Positions 43,097-52,479 of a stretch of DNA of 64,000 bases are shown one piece after another. The translations under genes and the position numbers were made by a program. The stretch comes from Streptomyces sp. NBC_01298 (GTDB taxonomy: Bacteria; Actinomycetota; Actinomycetes; Streptomycetales; Streptomycetaceae), in contig NZ_CP108414.1 in NCBI RefSeq assembly GCF_035978755.1, positions 8,122,001 through 8,186,000 of the forward strand, written 5' to 3'. Under the pieces are notes generated by a model, which did not search any database, was not told the origin of the DNA, and saw nothing but the letters and a program-made list of their open reading frames with translations. Every line of letters starts with the position of its first letter. Positions within the stretch are counted from its first letter, which is position 1.

Positions 43097-46000
43097 ATGT
43101 CCTCCACGTGCCGCAGCCGGTCGGCCGGCTTCGAGCGGTTCTGATTGCGCCGGCCGCCGAACATCGCGGACAGCAGCGGTACGGCGGCGATGGCGGCGGC
43201 GAGCAGCAGGGTCCGCACCGCGGGCAGGTCCACCAGCACCGCGGGCTCCGGGCGGCCGGCGGCCGGGGTGAGCACGGTCAGCGGTACGACGAGGTGGACG
43301 ATGACCACGCCCAGCCCCACCCCGACCGTGGTGCCGAGCCCCACCAGCAGAGAGCTCTCGGCGGTGGCCGTCCGGGCCAGGTCCCGCCGCCGGGCACCCA
43401 GCGCCATCAGCACCGAGAACTCCCGGGAGCGCTCCCGGGCGGCGGCCGCGGCGGAGGCGGCGAAGCCGATCGCCGCGAGCACCGCGCAGGCCACCGCCAG
43501 GGCGGCCAGCGCCCCCTGCGGGCCCGCGCTGAGCGGATCGTCCAGCAGGGTCGCGGCCACCTCATCGCGCAGCCGTATCTGCTGGGAGCCGGCGCCGGAG
43601 CGAAGCTGCGCGGCGGCGCGGGCCGGCGCCGGGTCGTCGGCGGAGGCGGCCGGCAGCCACCATTCGCCGGGCGTCGGCAGCTCCCGGCCGCCTGCCGCGA
43701 GCAGTCGGGCGGCGGTGTCCAGGTCCACGGCGATGGCGGTGTCGCCGGCCACGGGCAGGGCGCCGATCGCGGCGGTGATCCGGACCGGGAGGGTGACGTC
43801 GTCCAGCTTGACCGGCACCAGATCGCCGACGGCCGCGCCGATCGAGGACAGGTACGCCCGGGTGGCGATCCCGGGAATCCCGGCGGCCGGAGCGGGCCCC
43901 GTCGTCAGGTTGGCCTGGACCCCTCCGCGTTCACCGGAACCGTCCCGGTAGCGCAGCTTGACCAGGGCCGGGCCACCCGGCGCGGTCCCGGAGCCCGCGA
44001 GCAGTTCGGTGGCGGGGGAGCCGTCGTTGAGCGGCGGGGCCGACAGCTTCCAGTCCGGTGCGGGCACCGTGACCGGCGCCGCCGCGCCGTCCCTGGTCTG
44101 CGCGACCGCGAGGCCGCGTACGGTCAGCTCGTCGAAGATCTTGACCGTCTCGCCGGGCTTCTCCGAAGTGGGCCCGGCGTCCGGATCGACACCGGGGAGC
44201 GGTCCCTCCCGGTCGTACGAGAACACGAGCCCGGCCACGCTCAGCGGGGTGGCGGCCGACCCGATGGGGGCGCCGAGCATCCCGCCGAGGTGCACCGACA
44301 CGGTGGCGTCACCGCTCTCCGGGAGCTGCACCATCGCGGCCCGGTAGGTGATGCCGAAGCGGTCGCGCAGCAGCAGCCCGAGGCCGGGGCGGCCGCCCGC
44401 GCCGGTGGAGCGTACGGAGACGGAGAGGTCGATGCGCTGGGGCCGGCCGGGGAGGGGGATGCCGGTGGCGGATGTGGAGTTGGGTGTGGAGGCGGCCCCG
44501 GAGGCGGAGGTCAGGGGGGCGAACAGCTCGCGCACGCTGCGGCCGTCGCGCAGGTCGGCCCGCAGGGCGAGCCGGTCGGCGGCGGCCGCCGCGTCCAGTG
44601 CCATCACCTGGCCGGTGCGCCCGCCCGGCAGGTCCTGTTGGGCACGGAGCACCGGCAGGACGCGCTCCCCGCCGGGCAGCGCCGCGTACCTGCCGCCCCG
44701 GCCCAGCGAGGGAACGTCGCTCCCGGATATCAGCAGGCCCCCGGCGGTGGTGAAATCGGCCTGGTCACGCTGGGACGCGGACCAGGCGGTGTGCTGGCCC
44801 AGCGCCAGGACCCCGCTGGAGACGGCGAGTACGAGCAGCAGCACCGGCCCCGTGGCCCGTCCGGGCCGGCGGGCCAACTGCCAGCCGACCAGCGCCGGAC
44901 CCAGCCCCCGGCCCCGGGCGGCGATCCGCGCGCCGAGTCGCGCCCCGAAGGGCAGCAGCCGCAGCACGAGCAGGGTTCCCGCGCACAGCGCCAGCGTCGG
45001 GGCGGCGACCAGGACCGGGTCCACGCCGAACAGCCCGTCGGACCGCGAGGCCGGGCCGGAGCCGCCCGCGCCGTAGCGGGAGAGCTGCTCGTAGGCGAGT
45101 ACGGCCAGGGCCACCAGCGCCAGGTCCGCGCCGGATCGCGCGGCGCCGGCGACGAGGGCCTGGCGGCGGCCGGTCCGGTGCAGGGCGGCCGAGGCGGCGC
45201 CCCGCAGGACGACCGGGACGGTGGTCAGCACGACGCAGCCGAGGGCGCAGCCCGCGGCGACGGGCCAGAGCAGCCAGCTCCGGGTGACCGTGAACGGGAC
45301 GTGCGCCAGCGAGCCGTAGCCGCCGAGCAGACGCAGCAGCGGCGGGGTCAGCAGGGGCGCGAGAAGGGCCGCGGGCAGCGCCAGCAGCAGCGACTGGGCC
45401 GCGGTGAGGACACCGAGCCGACCGCGGGAGGCGCCGCGTGCGGCGAGCAGGGAGCGCTCCCCCTCCTGCCGCTCCGTCAGCAGGTGCGAGACGAGCAGTA
45501 GCGCGGCCCCGGCGAGCACGGCCAGTTGCAGCGCGCCGACCAGCAGGGTGGAGCGGGCGACGGTCAGGCCCGACCGCAACTCGCCGAGCAGCGCCGGAAG
45601 CTCGGTCGCCGGGGCGAGCCCGGACTTGCCTTGGAGTTCCTTCAGGGCGCCGGCGGCCCGGCCGCGGACGGCCTCGGCCCCGGCCGCGTCCACGGTGGAG
45701 AAGTCGGCGGTGAGGAGCACGGCACGGCTGTCCTGGATCAGTCCGCCCGTGGTGAAGGCGGAGTCGTCCACCATCAGCGGCCCGTAAGTGGCGAATCCGG
45801 CGACCTGGAGACCGCGCGCACCGAGCGGATCGAGCCGCCAGTACGGGGCGTCCGGGTCGGCCGCCCGGTAGACGCCGGTCACCAGCACGCTCAACGGGGA
45901 GCCGCCGTACCGGTCGTCGAGCCGCACCCGCGCGGGGAGCGCTCCCTCGGTCAGCCCGAGCCGGTCCAGTGCCGCCTTCGGCACGGCCACGGGAACGGGG

Positions 46001-46434
46001 GTCCGATCAGAGAGCGCTCCCGCGACGGGTTGCGGCCAGGTGCCCGCCAGAAGGCGTACGCGGTCCTTGGCGAAGGCCGCCAGCAGGGTCAGATCGGCGT
46101 CCTTGCCGGGGGTGTGCGGGCCCGGCAGCCCGAACGAACGGCTGCGCGCCACGCTCTCGGCGCCGGTCGGGAGGGGGCCGAACAGCCCGCGCGCGAAGCC
46201 CCGTACCGCCTCGTCGTCCTTGGCTCGATCGGCCGCTGCGTGGGACCCGGTGACCAGTACCGTGCCGCGTGCGAGACCGGGCCCCGCGAGGGCCTGGCGC
46301 AGCCCGGCGTCGCCGACTCCGCGGGTGAAGGCGAAGAGTGCGGTGAGCACGGTCGTGGTGATCAAAACGGTCAGCAGTACGGCGGCTGCGAGCGGCAATC
46401 GCCCGCGCAGCCGGCGCACGACGAAGCCGAGCAT
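43093..46434 (-). CDS. FtsX-like ABC transporter permease, large
   Basis: A 1113-residue permease of the same plan as its downstream partner: N-terminal helix after VVRRLRGRLPLAAAVLLTVLI, a large extracellular region, FtsX blocks near residues 330-480 and 960-1095 (SREFSVLMALGARRRDLARTATAE is the typical cytosolic loop). It probably forms a heterodimer with the 933-residue permease. The ATG at 46434 begins MLGFVVRRLRGR. It is divergent from another ATPase gene; their 183-base gap holds both promoters. Confidence 0.87.
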   Translation of the reverse strand: MLGFVVRRLRGRLPLAAAVLLTVLITTTVLTALFAFTRGVGDAGLRQALAGPGLARGTVLVTGSHAAADRAKDDEAVRGFARGLFGPLPTGAESVARSRSFGLPGPHTPGKDADLTLLAAFAKDRVRLLAGTWPQPVAGALSDRTPVPVAVPKAALDRLGLTEGALPARVRLDDRYGGSPLSVLVTGVYRAADPDAPYWRLDPLGARGLQVAGFATYGPLMVDDSAFTTGGLIQDSRAVLLTADFSTVDAAGAEAVRGRAAGALKELQGKSGLAPATELPALLGELRSGLTVARSTLLVGALQLAVLAGAALLLVSHLLTERQEGERSLLAARGASRGRLGVLTAAQSLLLALPAALLAPLLTPPLLRLLGGYGSLAHVPFTVTRSWLLWPVAAGCALGCVVLTTVPVVLRGAASAALHRTGRRQALVAGAARSGADLALVALAVLAYEQLSRYGAGGSGPASRSDGLFGVDPVLVAAPTLALCAGTLLVLRLLPFGARLGARIAARGRGLGPALVGWQLARRPGRATGPVLLLVLAVSSGVLALGQHTAWSASQRDQADFTTAGGLLISGSDVPSLGRGGRYAALPGGERVLPVLRAQQDLPGGRTGQVMALDAAAAADRLALRADLRDGRSVRELFAPLTSASGAASTPNSTSATGIPLPGRPQRIDLSVSVRSTGAGGRPGLGLLLRDRFGITYRAAMVQLPESGDATVSVHLGGMLGAPIGSAATPLSVAGLVFSYDREGPLPGVDPDAGPTSEKPGETVKIFDELTVRGLAVAQTRDGAAAPVTVPAPDWKLSAPPLNDGSPATELLAGSGTAPGGPALVKLRYRDGSGERGGVQANLTTGPAPAAGIPGIATRAYLSSIGAAVGDLVPVKLDDVTLPVRITAAIGALPVAGDTAIAVDLDTAARLLAAGGRELPTPGEWWLPAASADDPAPARAAAQLRSGAGSQQIRLRDEVAATLLDDPLSAGPQGALAALAVACAVLAAIGFAASAAAAARERSREFSVLMALGARRRDLARTATAESSLLVGLGTTVGVGLGVVIVHLVVPLTVLTPAAGRPEPAVLVDLPAVRTLLLAAAIAAVPLLSAMFGGRRNQNRSKPADRLRHVEDI

Positions 46435-46564
46435 GTGCCTGTTCCTCCCCCGCACCGGACTGGTGAGCCCGGATACCGGACGATGCTGCCAGATTCGAAC
46501 AATGAACGGAAGGGACTTGCGTGAGTAGTGCAACGGATGAACAAATCGTGGGGGCGGGACCGAA

Positions 46565-46577
46565 AGAACGCCGTTCT
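46565..46577. promoter_or_regulatory. palindrome AGAACG-C-CGTTCT between divergent ABC genes
   Basis: A perfect 13-base inverted repeat 41 bases upstream of the ATPase start at 46618 and 131 bases upstream of the permease start; a shared operator is plausible. Confidence 0.4.
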
Positions 46578-46617
46578 CGGCTTCATCCGCTCATCCGCTT
46601 GGAGGGGGAACCGCAGC

Positions 46618-47400
46618 ATGACGCAGGACCAGGAACGGCGACAGGAATCGCGGGACGAGTCGGGACAGGACGCCGGGGCGCCGCCGATGGTGGTGGTCGA
46701 CGACGTGCGGCGCAGTTTCGGGACGGGTGAGCAGGCGGTGCACGCCCTGCGCGGAGTGTCCTTCGAAGTCCGCCGCGGCGAACTCACCGCGCTCAAGGGG
46801 AGGTCGGGCTCCGGCAAGACCACCCTCCTGAACCTGGTCGGCGGCCTCGACACCCCGACTGGCGGCAGCGTCGCCCTCGACGGCACCGATCTGGCCGGCC
46901 TCGACGAGGACGGCCGCCTCGCGCTGCGCCGCGACCGGATCGGCTTCGTGTTCCAGTCCTTCGGCCTGATCCCCGCCCTGACCGCCGCCGAGAACGTCGG
47001 GGTCCCGATGCGGCTGCGCAAGGTACCGGCGAAGCAGCGCGAGGAGCGGGCCCGTACGCTCCTCGCCCTCGTCGGCCTCTCCGAACAGACCGAGCAGCGA
47101 CCCGGCGAACTCTCCGGCGGCCAGCAGCAGCGGGTCGCCGTCGCGCGGGCCCTCGCGAACGAGCCCGATCTGATCATCGCCGACGAGCCGACGGGCCAGC
47201 TCGACTCCGACACCGGCCGGCAGATCATGCGGCTGCTGCGCGCCGTGGTGCGCAGCGAGGGGGTCACGGCGCTCGTCGCCACGCACGACCCGGCGCTGAT
47301 GGAACTGGCGGACCGGGTGGTGGAGTTGCGCGACGGACGCATCGTGGAGGCTTCGTCCGGGGACGGAGACGGAGACGGAGACGGGGACCCGCAGGGCTGA
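46618..47400 (+). CDS. ABC transporter ATP-binding protein (MacB/LolD type)
   Basis: A 260-residue ATPase with Walker A GRSGSGKTT, Q-loop VFQSFGLIPAL, signature LSGGQQQRVAVA, Walker B LIIADEPTGQLD and H-loop ATHD. The C-terminus ends in a GDGDGDGDGD tail encoded by hexamer repeats. GGAGGGGG precedes the ATG. It is divergent from the 1113-residue permease and may be a second ATPase for that pair, the other being the AbrB-tailed one. Confidence 0.92.
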   Translation: MTQDQERRQESRDESGQDAGAPPMVVVDDVRRSFGTGEQAVHALRGVSFEVRRGELTALKGRSGSGKTTLLNLVGGLDTPTGGSVALDGTDLAGLDEDGRLALRRDRIGFVFQSFGLIPALTAAENVGVPMRLRKVPAKQREERARTLLALVGLSEQTEQRPGELSGGQQQRVAVARALANEPDLIIADEPTGQLDSDTGRQIMRLLRAVVRSEGVTALVATHDPALMELADRVVELRDGRIVEASSGDGDGDGDGDPQG

Positions 47401-47439
47401 GCGACCTGCGGGGCGGACGGCGGGGGCGGACTGCGGGCG

Positions 47440-49749
47440 CTACTCGGTGTGCAGGGCCGCGGCGATGGTCATCCGGGCCGCCGAGCGGGCCGGGATCAGC
47501 GCGCCCAGAACGGCGATCGCGACCCCCGCGCACAGCATTCCGGCGAGCTGCGGCGCGTGCCAGACGTCCTTCATCGACTCGGGGAAGGCGACGACGCCCA
47601 CGTTGTCCACGACGAGCCGGTGCGCGACGATCCCGAGGGGGATCCCGAGCAGCCCTCCGACCAGGCCCAGTCCGGTCACCGAGGTCACCGTCATGGCGAC
47701 CACCTGGCGCGGGGTCATGCCGATCGACTTGAGCATGCCCAGGTCGCGGCGGCGGTCACGGGTGTTCAACAGGACGGTGTTGAAGACGCCGAGCGAGGCG
47801 ACGAGGGCCAGCATGACCGAGAACACCGAGGAGAAGCCGACGACCGTGGTGGTGGCGGCGTTGACCTTGGCGGAGTCCACTACCTCGGCGCGCAGTCCGG
47901 GGTCGGCCGCGTCGACGGCGTCCGCGTAGGCGCGGGCGTTCGCTCCCGGGGCGAGCCGGACGGTGTACTCGACCGGACGGCTGTCCGGGGCGAGTTGGCC
48001 GAGGGTCTCCCACCTGGATTCCAGAGAGCGCGCGTCGCTGTCGATCAGCTGGCCGACGATGGTCGCGGCCGTCCGCCTCCCATTGGCCTCCAGAGTGACC
48101 CGGTCACCCACCGCCAGCCCGCGTTCGGTGAGGAACGCGGGGCCCGCCGCGATCTCACCGGGTCCGCTGGGTGGCCGGCCTTCGACGAAGGCCTCGGGCG
48201 GGGACGGGTTCCCTCGGTAGAAGTTCCCGAACGCGGGCTGCGCGTACCCGACCAGCCCGACCTGGGTCAGCGCGCGGGCCTGGAACTGCTGCGCCCCCAG
48301 CGATCGCAGCCGCTCCTCGATTTGCGCGTCGGTCAGCAGCGGCTTGACGGGGTTGTTGCCGTGGCCGCCGACGGCGACGTAGACCACCGTTCCGCCGGGG
48401 CCGCGGGCAGTCTGAGCGTACGAGACCATCGTGCTGGTCAGCCCGGTCGCCAGGGTCACCGTGGCGACGCCGAGGAGGATGGCCGCCGTGGTCATGAAGG
48501 CGCGGCCGGGGCGGGCGAACGGGTGGCCGAGGCCCAGGCTGACGGAACGCGGCAGTCGTGAGGAGGCCAGCACGCGCTGGACGCGCAGCCCGCGCCCGGT
48601 GCGGGGCGCGCCGCCCGCGCTGATGGCCCGCGCGGCCGGCAGCCGGTGAGCGCGCAGGGCCGGTACGAGCGCGGTCAGTGCGACCAGGGTGGGCATCCCG
48701 GCCAGGCACGCGACGTTGACCCAGGGCGGGACGGTGCCCACGTCCGCCATCCCGATCTCGATGCCGGAGAACGCGATCTGCAGGATGGGCGTGGCCAGTG
48801 CGTTCCCGAGCAGGGTGCCCAGGACGCAGCCGGCCACCGTGGGGACCGAGACCATCGTCAGGTAGACGGCGACGACCTGGTTCGGCGTGAAGCCGATGGC
48901 TTTGAGCACGCCGATGTGCCGGTTGCCGGAGATTACGGCGCCGCTGACCACGTTCGCGACGATCAAGGCGGAGACGAGCAGGCCCAGGACGCCGAAGAGG
49001 GAGATGAAGGGCAGATAGGCGTCCGCGCGGGCGGAGAAGGCCTTCTTGAGGGTGAGGTGGGTCTGCGCGGCCGTCACCGAGTCCGCGGGAAGTCCGTCCG
49101 TGGCCCGGGCCAGCGAGTCGCGCAGCTGCGCGCCGGTGGCCGAGTCGGTGAAGCGGTAGAGCATCTGCGTGGACGTCGGGTGAAGGGCCTCGGCCTGGCC
49201 GGGCGTCACCCAGGCGGCGGCCGACTGGCTCATGCTCGTCGCGAAACCGACGACGGTGAGCGTGGGGAGCCCGGGTACCTCCAGTTTTGTGCCGACGAGT
49301 TCGGCGTCCGGCGTGCCGTTGGTGCTCCAGTTGACGACGATCTCCCCGGGCGCCTCGGCCCAGCGCCCCTGCCGCATCCGGACGCGGTCCACCGGCCCGG
49401 CCGGATCGGCACGCCCCACCACGCTGAGGGGACCCGGCGGACTCCCGATCCAGTCCGTGGGCACGTCGATGACGGCCTGGGGGAACGGGCCCGCGGCGGC
49501 GGTGACGCCGGGACGGTGCGCCGTCCGCGCGAGTTGGGCGTCGGAGACCTTCGCCGGGTCGTACGTGGCCACGGTGTGCGCGCCGCGCTGCGCGGTGTAC
49601 GCCTTGTCGAAGGGGCCCGAGGCCGCGGCGAGGAGGCCGAGCGCGAGCAGGACGGTGGTGGTGGAGCAGAGGACGACGAGGCCGATGACGAAGGTCTGGA
49701 CCCGGCGGCGCTTCACGGCGGCCCGGGAGGCGCGCCACACGGCGCTCAC
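47440..49749 (-). CDS. FtsX-like ABC transporter permease
   Basis: A 769-residue permease with N-terminal helix VIGLVVLCSTTTVLLALGLL, a large extracellular domain, and FtsX blocks at about residues 240-370 and 640-760 (NRHIGVLKAIGFTPNQVVAVYLT and RRRDLGMLKSIGMTPRQVVAM are the two conserved cytosolic loops). The start is GTG 49749, overlapping the ATPase stop (GTGA). With that ATPase it forms a complete transporter, next to a two-component system. Confidence 0.9.
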   Translation of the reverse strand: MSAVWRASRAAVKRRRVQTFVIGLVVLCSTTTVLLALGLLAAASGPFDKAYTAQRGAHTVATYDPAKVSDAQLARTAHRPGVTAAAGPFPQAVIDVPTDWIGSPPGPLSVVGRADPAGPVDRVRMRQGRWAEAPGEIVVNWSTNGTPDAELVGTKLEVPGLPTLTVVGFATSMSQSAAAWVTPGQAEALHPTSTQMLYRFTDSATGAQLRDSLARATDGLPADSVTAAQTHLTLKKAFSARADAYLPFISLFGVLGLLVSALIVANVVSGAVISGNRHIGVLKAIGFTPNQVVAVYLTMVSVPTVAGCVLGTLLGNALATPILQIAFSGIEIGMADVGTVPPWVNVACLAGMPTLVALTALVPALRAHRLPAARAISAGGAPRTGRGLRVQRVLASSRLPRSVSLGLGHPFARPGRAFMTTAAILLGVATVTLATGLTSTMVSYAQTARGPGGTVVYVAVGGHGNNPVKPLLTDAQIEERLRSLGAQQFQARALTQVGLVGYAQPAFGNFYRGNPSPPEAFVEGRPPSGPGEIAAGPAFLTERGLAVGDRVTLEANGRRTAATIVGQLIDSDARSLESRWETLGQLAPDSRPVEYTVRLAPGANARAYADAVDAADPGLRAEVVDSAKVNAATTTVVGFSSVFSVMLALVASLGVFNTVLLNTRDRRRDLGMLKSIGMTPRQVVAMTVTSVTGLGLVGGLLGIPLGIVAHRLVVDNVGVVAFPESMKDVWHAPQLAGMLCAGVAIAVLGALIPARSAARMTIAAALHTE

Positions 49750-50597
49750 GCGGAACGCTCCAGGGGCTTGCCGTTCAGGGTCTCGCTGTTGGGGGTCGCG
49801 CCGTTGGGGGTGGCGCCGTCCGAGGCCGTTCCGTCCGGGGTCTCGCTGTCCAAGGCCCTGTCATTCAGGGAGCGTTCGCGGGCTATGCGGCCGTCGGCCA
49901 TCTCGACGAGGCGGCCGGCGCATCGGGTGGCCAGGTGTGGGTCGTGGGTGACGATCAGCAGGGTCTGGCCTATCTGGTTGAGGTCGATCAGCAGGTCCAT
50001 CACCTGCTCGCCCGAGCGGCTGTCGAGGGCCCCGGTCGGCTCGTCGGCCAGGAGCAGGGCCGGACGGTTCATCAGGGCCCTTGCGACACCCACGCGTTGG
50101 CGCTCTCCTCCGCTCAGCGTCGCCGGGTAGTTGTTGCGCCGGTCGGCGACGCCGAGCTCGTCGAGGAGTTCCAGGGCACGGCGGCGGGCCTGGCGGGCGG
50201 AAGTGCCGGTGAGCTGGGCGGCCAGCGCGACGTTGTCGAGCGCCGGTAGGTCGTCGATGAGGTTGAAGAACTGGAAGATCATGCCGACGTCGCGGCGGCG
50301 GTAGAGGGCCAGGCCCGTTTCGGTGAGGCCGCCGAGGTCCTGGCCGTGCACGTCGATCGTCCCGGCGGACGGCCGGTCCAGGCCCGCCACCATGTTGAGG
50401 AGGGTGGACTTCCCGCAGCCGGAGGGGCCCATCACGGCGACCGCTTCGCCCCGGCGGATCTCCAGGGACAGGGCGTCGAGCGCCAGGGTGTCGCCGTACT
50501 CCTTCGATACGCGGTCCAGGCGGACGACGACCTGGCCGGGGCTGTCGGCGCTGTCGGGACTGCCGGCACTGCCAGCGCTTTCGTGATGAGGTGTCAT
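49746..50597 (-). CDS. ABC transporter ATP-binding protein
   Basis: A 283-residue ATPase: Walker A GPSGCGKST, Q-loop IFQFFNLIDDLPAL, signature LSGGERQRVGVA, Walker B LLLADEPTGALD and H-loop VTHD. The C-terminal 45 residues are a low-complexity Thr/Pro/Asn/Gly tail built from short repeats (DGATPNGATPNSET). It is the first gene of the operon with the 769-residue permease and is divergent from the sensor kinase gene, a common arrangement in which the kinase senses the transporter's substrate. Confidence 0.92.
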   Translation of the reverse strand: MTPHHESAGSAGSPDSADSPGQVVVRLDRVSKEYGDTLALDALSLEIRRGEAVAVMGPSGCGKSTLLNMVAGLDRPSAGTIDVHGQDLGGLTETGLALYRRRDVGMIFQFFNLIDDLPALDNVALAAQLTGTSARQARRRALELLDELGVADRRNNYPATLSGGERQRVGVARALMNRPALLLADEPTGALDSRSGEQVMDLLIDLNQIGQTLLIVTHDPHLATRCAGRLVEMADGRIARERSLNDRALDSETPDGTASDGATPNGATPNSETLNGKPLERSA

Positions 50598-50663
50598 GGC
50601 ACGAACCTAGAAGGCCCGTCGGAGGTGCGGCGTCACCCCCCGGATGTAGGAGGGAGGCCAGGT

Positions 50664-50676
50664 CATCCTGGGGATG
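50664..50676. promoter_or_regulatory. inverted repeat CATCC-tgg-GGATG, candidate response-regulator site
   Basis: The inverted repeat lies between the divergent ABC operon and the two-component genes. A further half-site GGATGTA occurs at 50642-50648, 30 bases from the GGATGTA at 50672. The NarL-type regulator encoded nearby is the likely ligand. Confidence 0.45.
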
Positions 50677-50795
50677 TACGCGGGGATAGCACCCGGAGGG
50701 TGATGCGGACTACGCGGGATGCCTGCGAGGGTCGGGTAGGAGAATGTTGGAAGATCGAGAACGGTGACGAGCACCGGTGGGGGAGGGGAGCTGTC

Positions 50796-51698
50796 ATGAC
50801 GACGGGATGGGCGTTCGCTGCCGTGGGGGCCGCGGCGTGCGCGGTGTCGGTGGGGTTCGGGCTGACGGCGGCGCTCCTGCGGGCCCGGGCGGCGCACCGG
50901 GCGGCGATCGAGGAGCGGGGGTGGCTGCTGGAGCGGGAGCGGGAGACGGCTGCCCGGACTGCGGTGGACGCGGAGCGGGCCCGGATAGCGGCGGAGCTCC
51001 ACGACATAGTCAGCCACAACGTCAGCCTGATGATCGTCCAAGCCGGGGCCGCCCGCGAGGTGTTGGCGACGATGCCGGTGGAGGCGGCGGCCGCGATGGC
51101 CGCCGTGGAGAAGGCCGGGCGTACGACCATGACCGAACTGCGGCACCTGCTGGGACTGCTCGCCCCGGCACAGGACGGCCGTGACGAACCGTACGGGGCA
51201 GGGGCCTCCGAAAGGCCTGACCCCGCCGCGGAGTTGACACCGCAGCCGAGCTTGAGCCGGCTCAGTGCGCTGATCGACCGGATAGCCTTCGCCGGGCTGC
51301 CGGTCGAGGTCCGGATATCCGGCGAGCCGCGGCCGCTGCCGGCCGGGATCGACGTCACCGCCTACCGGATCATCCAGGAGGCGCTGACCAACGCGCTCAA
51401 ACACGGGGACGGGGTGAAGGCCGAGGTGACGGTGAGATACGCGGACCGGGCGCTGAGGGTCGAGGTGCTCAACAGTGGTCCGAGCGTGCTGTCCGGAGAC
51501 CGGATACCCGGGTCCGCCCCGGGCGCGTCCGCCCCGGCCGCGTCCACCGCGGCGGCGCGCCCGAAGGCGGACGGTGCGGGGCACGGGCTGGTCGGGCTGC
51601 GCGAGCGGGTCGCCGTGTACGGCGGGGACTTCGACGCGCGCCGCCGCCTCGGCGGCGGCTACCGGGTGCGTGCCCGCCTCCCGCTGGAGCGGCCGTGA
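50796..51698 (+). CDS. NarL-type sensor histidine kinase
   Basis: A 300-residue kinase with one N-terminal transmembrane helix (about 5-29), a coiled stretch, HisKA_3 with the phospho-acceptor H69 in AELHDIVSHNVSLMIV, and an HATPase with N-box IIQEALTNALKHG and the late GHGLVGLRERVAVYGG. It lacks an extracellular sensor domain, so it probably senses within the membrane or through the neighbouring ABC permease. GGGAGGGGAG precedes the ATG at 50796. The stop overlaps the regulator's GTG. Confidence 0.92.
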   Translation: MTTGWAFAAVGAAACAVSVGFGLTAALLRARAAHRAAIEERGWLLERERETAARTAVDAERARIAAELHDIVSHNVSLMIVQAGAAREVLATMPVEAAAAMAAVEKAGRTTMTELRHLLGLLAPAQDGRDEPYGAGASERPDPAAELTPQPSLSRLSALIDRIAFAGLPVEVRISGEPRPLPAGIDVTAYRIIQEALTNALKHGDGVKAEVTVRYADRALRVEVLNSGPSVLSGDRIPGSAPGASAPAASTAAARPKADGAGHGLVGLRERVAVYGGDFDARRRLGGGYRVRARLPLERP

Positions 51699-52411
51699 CC
51701 ACCACGCACGCCCCGGCCGCCGGGCCCGAGCCGGGGGCCGCCTCGCCCCGGGTGATCATCGCGGACGACCAGGAACTCGTCCGCACCGGGTTCCGCATGA
51801 TCCTCACCGCCCGGGGGATCGACGTGGTGGGGGTGGCCGCCGACGGGGTGGAGGCCGTCTCGGAAGTCCGCCGGCTGCGCCCCGACGTCGTCCTCCTCGA
51901 CATCCGCATGCCCCGCCTGGACGGACTGGAGGCCGCCCGGCAGATCCTCACCGAGGCCCCGGAATGCCGGGTGATCATGCTGACCACCTTCGACCTCGAC
52001 CAGTACGTCTACGCCGCCCTCGCAGCCGGCGCCAGCGGGTTCCTGCTCAAGGACGTCACGCCCGAGCACCTCGCCAACGCCGTACGGCTCGTCGACACCG
52101 GCGACGCATTGCTCTCCCCGTCGATCACCCGACGGCTGGTGGAGCGCTGCGCCTCGGCAGCGGCCGCGCGCGGCGGCCCGACCCCTGCGCCCCACCCCGA
52201 CCTGGACGCCCTCACCCCGCGGGAGCGGGAGGTGCTCACCCTGATGGGCCACGGCCTCACCAACGCCGAACTGGCACGGGAGTTCACGCTCAGCGAGGCC
52301 ACCGTGAAGACCCATGTGGCCCGGATCTTCGCGAAGCTGAGCCTGCGCGACCGCGCCCAGGCGGTCGTCCTGGCCTACGAGACGGGCCTGGTCACCCCGG
52401 GGACGGGGTAG
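51695..52411 (+). CDS. NarL/LuxR-type response regulator
   Basis: A 238-residue regulator: receiver domain with DD pair IIADDQE, phospho-acceptor D69 in VVLLDIRMPRLDG, conserved Thr in IMLTTFD and Lys in FLLKDVTPE. A LuxR-type helix-turn-helix follows: LTPREREVLTLMGHG, NAELAREFTLSEATVKTHVARI. The start is GTG 51695, coupled to the kinase. It probably controls the divergent ABC operon through the repeat at 50664. Confidence 0.94.
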   Translation: MTTTHAPAAGPEPGAASPRVIIADDQELVRTGFRMILTARGIDVVGVAADGVEAVSEVRRLRPDVVLLDIRMPRLDGLEAARQILTEAPECRVIMLTTFDLDQYVYAALAAGASGFLLKDVTPEHLANAVRLVDTGDALLSPSITRRLVERCASAAAARGGPTPAPHPDLDALTPREREVLTLMGHGLTNAELAREFTLSEATVKTHVARIFAKLSLRDRAQAVVLAYETGLVTPGTG

Positions 52412-52479
52412 GGCGGGACCTTTCGGCTCAGGCCTGCGGCTGGGTCGGGCGGTGGAGTGGTGAGACTGAGTGGTGCGGC

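Noticed and set aside
17953..43449. Perfect GGGAGCGCTCCC-type palindromes at 17953-17970, 20869-20884 and 43432-43449 as LacI operators
   Set aside because: They lie inside coding sequence where RERS- or GAL-type codons give the same string by composition. Only the intergenic copies near starts (1041, 9046) were kept as candidates.
43033..45501. An 822-codon forward frame across the large permease
   Set aside because: Composition is Gly/Arg/Gln without membrane segments, and it lies wholly opposite the 1113-residue permease, whose FtsX loops are clear.
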